Below are positions 61,389-64,000 of a stretch of 64,000 nucleotides of DNA, one piece after another (position 1 is the stretch's first letter; each line of letters opens with the position of its first letter). The position numbers and the translations under genes were made by a program. Source of the DNA: DASZCR01 sp964246705 (GTDB lineage: Bacteria > Acidobacteriota > Blastocatellia > Pyrinomonadales > Pyrinomonadaceae); contig CAXTRQ010000007.1 in NCBI GenBank assembly GCA_964246705.1, forward strand, positions 1 through 64,000, written 5' to 3'. Below the pieces are notes generated by a model, which ran no database searches, was not told where the DNA came from, and saw only the letters and a program-made list of their open reading frames with translations.

Positions 61389-63437
61389 CTACCAGACTTT
61401 GCAGCGTTCGGCGGCTTCGCGCACCATCGGCTCGCCCAGCTTGCAACCGAAGGCGGCGGCAAACTCCGGCAAGTTCGAGAGCGGGCCGTTAACGCGGAAG
61501 CGCGAGAGCGGGTGTTCGTTCGTCAGGGTTTGCTGCCGCGCCGCTTCGGGACGGTACTGCTCCGCCCAGACCTGACCGTAGCCGAGGAAGAAACGCTGTT
61601 CGGATGTGAAGCCGTCAATATTTTCCGGGCGCGGTTTACCTTCCAGAGACTTCTGGTAAGCCGCATACGCGAGCGCGATGCCACCGAGGTCGGCGATGGA
61701 TTCACCGAGCACGAGCTTGCCGTTGACGTTGACACCCTCTTCCACCTTAAAGCTTGAGAACTGCTTTTCGACGCACTCCGCGCGTCCCTGATAATTCTTC
61801 AAATCGTCCGCCGTCCACCAGTCGGTGAAATTCCCCTGCTTGTCGAACTGCCGACCGATGTCGTCGAAGCCATGAATAATTTCATGACCGATGACCGAGC
61901 CGATAGCACCGTAGTTGACGGCATCATCGGCTTCAGGGTTGAAGAACGGCGGTTGCAGAATGCCCGCCGGGAAAACAATCTCGTTTTGGAAGAAATTGTT
62001 ATAGGCGTTGACGGTCGGCGGCGTCATGCCCCATTCGTTACGGTCAACCGACTTGCCGATTTTGTTGACATTGCGGAGGCGCTCGAAACTGCTCGCGCGC
62101 AGGTCGTTCATGACATATGAGCCGCGATCAACGGAGAGGCCGGAGTAGTCGCGCCACTTGTCCGGGTAGCCGATCTTTTGACCGAAGGCGTCGAGTTTGG
62201 CGACGGCCTGCTGGCGTGTCGCTTCGCTCATCCAGCTTGTGCCCGCCAGATTGCCTCTCAGCACGGTCATCAGATTTTTAATCAACTCCTGCATGCGCGC
62301 CTTCGACGCGGGCGTGAAGGCTTTCTTGACGTAAACCTGTCCGAGAGCTTCGCCCAGTCCCGCGTCCGTGTAAGAAACGCAACGCTTCCAGCGCGGCAAC
62401 TGTTCCTTGCGCCCCTGCAAGACACGCCCGCTAAAATTGAAGGATTCGTCAACGAACTTCGTTGAGAGATCAGAAGCCACGGCGTTGATGAGATGCCAAC
62501 GCAGGTATGTCTTCCAATCGTCAATGGAGTTAGCTGTCAACTGCTTGTCGAGCGCCTGAAAATAATCCGGCTGTGCGACGATGACTTCACGCGGGACAGC
62601 GAGGCTGATGTTCTTGAAATAATTCGTCCAAGACAGGTTCGGCGTCATGGCTTTCAACTGTTCGGGCGTCCGCCGGTTGTTCTGCGCCTGCACGTCGCGC
62701 AGTTTGACGCGCGTCCAGGAGGATTCAGCCAGCTTCGTCTCGATGCCCATCACGGTCTTGGCATTCGCCGCCGCCTTCGACGCATCGTCGCCCAGCAGCG
62801 TGAACATCGTCGTCATGTGCTTCACATATTCGGCGCGAACCTGCTTCGACTTCTCGTCGTCCGTGAAGTAGTAGTCGCGGTCGGGCAACCCCAGACCGTT
62901 CTGCTCGGCGATGGCGATGTTCACGGTGCTGTCTTTCAAGTCGGGCGAAGGACTGAGATCGAACATCACGTTGATGCCGTAGCCGTGCAGATGCGCCACC
63001 TCGTCCTGCAAGTCTTGCAGGTTTTTAACCTTCTCGATGCGCGCCAACTCAGGCGCGAGCGGCTTCAGTCCGTCGGCCTCGATCTGCGCTTCGTTCATAC
63101 AACTGGCGTAGAAAGAACCGACCTTCTGCTCGTTGCTGCCCGCAGGCGCTTTCGTGTTCTTCGCGGAATCTTCGAGAATCTCGTGCAGCGTGTTTCTGTT
63201 AGTCTCTGCAAGTTCGTTGAATTTGCCCCACGTCGAGTAGGCCGCAGGGATCGGATTCTTGGCGAGCCAGCCGCCGTTGGCGTACTGAAAAAAATCGTCG
63301 CAGGGTTTGCATGTTGTGTCGAGATTCGACACATCGAATCCTTTGCTCGGACTCGCCGCCCGCTGGGGTATCACAGCCACGCCGAGTGAGAGGGCGACGA
63401 TCAAAACAATCATTGTTCTTCGATTGAATGAACGCAT
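61389..63437 (-). CDS. Exported M13 (neprilysin/PepO) zinc metallopeptidase
   Basis: This 682-residue protein has AAGGAG 6 bases before the ATG and a signal peptide (RTMIVLIVALSLGVAVIPQRAA). The zinc site is IGHEIIHGFDDIGRQFD (HExxH) with the third ligand Glu in LGESIADLGGIALAY (ExxxD). The family's substrate-binding NAYNNFFQNEI motif and the terminal CKVW are present. It degrades peptides of moderate size in the periplasm or outside. No lipobox Cys follows the signal peptide. Full family length. Confidence 0.95.
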   Translation of the reverse strand: MRSFNRRTMIVLIVALSLGVAVIPQRAASPSKGFDVSNLDTTCKPCDDFFQYANGGWLAKNPIPAAYSTWGKFNELAETNRNTLHEILEDSAKNTKAPAGSNEQKVGSFYASCMNEAQIEADGLKPLAPELARIEKVKNLQDLQDEVAHLHGYGINVMFDLSPSPDLKDSTVNIAIAEQNGLGLPDRDYYFTDDEKSKQVRAEYVKHMTTMFTLLGDDASKAAANAKTVMGIETKLAESSWTRVKLRDVQAQNNRRTPEQLKAMTPNLSWTNYFKNISLAVPREVIVAQPDYFQALDKQLTANSIDDWKTYLRWHLINAVASDLSTKFVDESFNFSGRVLQGRKEQLPRWKRCVSYTDAGLGEALGQVYVKKAFTPASKARMQELIKNLMTVLRGNLAGTSWMSEATRQQAVAKLDAFGQKIGYPDKWRDYSGLSVDRGSYVMNDLRASSFERLRNVNKIGKSVDRNEWGMTPPTVNAYNNFFQNEIVFPAGILQPPFFNPEADDAVNYGAIGSVIGHEIIHGFDDIGRQFDKQGNFTDWWTADDLKNYQGRAECVEKQFSSFKVEEGVNVNGKLVLGESIADLGGIALAYAAYQKSLEGKPRPENIDGFTSEQRFFLGYGQVWAEQYRPEAARQQTLTNEHPLSRFRVNGPLSNLPEFAAAFGCKLGEPMVREAAERCKVW

Positions 63438-63788
63438 AAAATCTCCTTAAGTTAAGTTTAGAAGGGTTTCAAGGTGCGGACTAGCTCAAACCTTTTTCGT
63501 GAGCTTAATACGTGTCCGGCGGATAAAAAGATTAACGCCCCTTCGCGCCGCACGGCGCGCGCTCTCGGAGTTTTTGAGAAACAGTTCATGGACGCATCGT
63601 TGCGAGGTTCGTCAGAGCTATTCAGGACGGATGAGCGACCACGTAAGGCTGCGATGTAATCTTAAATTCAAGAGCAATCGAAATGCTTCGCATTGCACAT
63701 TCCCGATGTTGATAAAAGGGATTATAGATTTCAGCAGAAACATTCCAAAATTATATGTGACGGATAGGTGCGAACCCGTGACGGAGCG

Positions 63789-63826
63789 AAAAAAAATCAG
63801 GGCGAGGCGTTTTCTCAACGCGCCCT
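63789..63826 (-). terminator. Rho-independent terminator of the right-edge gene
   Basis: On the minus strand AGGGCGCGTT pairs with AACG/CGCCCT (3-base bulge) and leads to GA then T8. It starts 57 bases after the stop at 63883. Confidence 0.8.
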
Positions 63827-63882
63827 CGTCTCCGACTCTGCAAGTTAAAACTCCGGCGATAACGCTTCCACGTCGGTTTTTC

Positions 63883-64000
63883 TTATTCCTCTCCCAAAGA
63901 TTGCTTCGCGCGGCGCAACATTTTCTCAAGCCAGTCAACGTGTCGTCTAAGCGATTCTCGCAACCATTTTAGTTCGGGGATAACATGCTCTTCCCCGTGC
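63883..64000 (-). CDS. C-terminal end of an unknown protein, cut by window edge
   Basis: Thirty-eight codons enter from the right edge and end at the TAA 63885-63883. The tail reads EEHVIPELKWLRESLRRH and then VDWLEKMLRRAKQSLGEE, an amphipathic helix. A strong terminator follows. Coding is supported by composition and the terminator; the function is unknown. Confidence 0.6.
   Translation of the reverse strand, partial: HGEEHVIPELKWLRESLRRHVDWLEKMLRRAKQSLGEE

Larger units (their letters stand above)
63438..64000. other. Right-edge intergenic region
   Basis: Between the M13 gene and the partial gene at the edge. The only supported item is the terminator at 63789-63826. Plus-strand frames here look like chance. 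Confidence 0.5.

Noticed and set aside
1..64000. tRNA and rRNA genes
   Set aside because: No tRNA T-loop/acceptor arrangement or rRNA-like stretch was recognised by eye; a covariance search would be decisive.

Overview
The window is GC-rich, gene-dense bacterial DNA, apparently from a Gram-negative soil-type bacterium. The best guess is Acidobacteriota, perhaps class Blastocatellia. This is inferred from the mix of families: two large Oar-like TonB-dependent receptors with an N-terminal carboxypeptidase-regulatory-like domain, an M36 metalloprotease ending in Calx-beta and DUF4214-like domains, M13 and S8 secreted proteases, and many secreted proteins of unknown function. No rRNA, tRNA or CRISPR array was seen. 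Two runs of ten N (13525-13534 and 53459-53468) are scaffold gaps that fall inside genes.

Layout. 1-2481: a partition-type operon on the minus strand (small HTH protein, ParA, start of a ParB-position gene cut by the window edge) faces a tyrosine recombinase, which suggests a plasmid-derived or integrated element. 2526-8477: Old Yellow Enzyme, DHA2-type MFS exporter, an anchored hypothetical, a stand-alone AraC-type DNA-binding protein, and a TolB-like beta-propeller with a zinc-ribbon protein. 8773-13197: a short MalT-like NTPase, then a large MalT/SARP hybrid regulator. 13404-16417: a secreted subtilase whose N-terminal part is built from GVTMSGVD octapeptides. 17173-21059: a sugar or glycan modification cluster (GT2, SDR epimerase-like, DegT aminotransferase, methyltransferase). 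21689-26133: cyclophilin, large secreted hypothetical, thioesterase, cystatin-like inhibitor.

26217-30075: the N-end rule module clpA-clpS divergent from aat, then a DUF983-like protein. 30297-40148: the M36 protease and an Oar-like receptor preceded by a very good sigma-54 promoter. 40279-42322: a kinase-like membrane protein, a dual-specificity phosphatase and a SET-domain methyltransferase side by side. 42657-49232: small secreted proteins, a histidine kinase/NtrC pair and a trypsin-like protease. 49325-53498: an EEP-family phosphoesterase, an FMN reductase and a cyclodextrin-glucanotransferase-like GH13 enzyme. 53701-61120: an Oar-like receptor, a FecR-domain protein and a giant ECF sigma factor that carries its own zinc-type anti-sigma motif, a membrane segment and a large periplasmic domain. 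61389-64000: an M13 peptidase and the last codons of a gene that enters from the right edge.

The most interesting signals are the membrane-tethered sigma/anti-sigma fusion in a Fec-like gene order, the octapeptide-repeat subtilase, the kinase/phosphatase/SET neighbourhood, a bacterial cystatin-like protein, an intergenic hairpin/repeat family that sits mostly between convergent genes, and an 11-bp-spaced CTCAAG direct repeat found in three intergenic regions.
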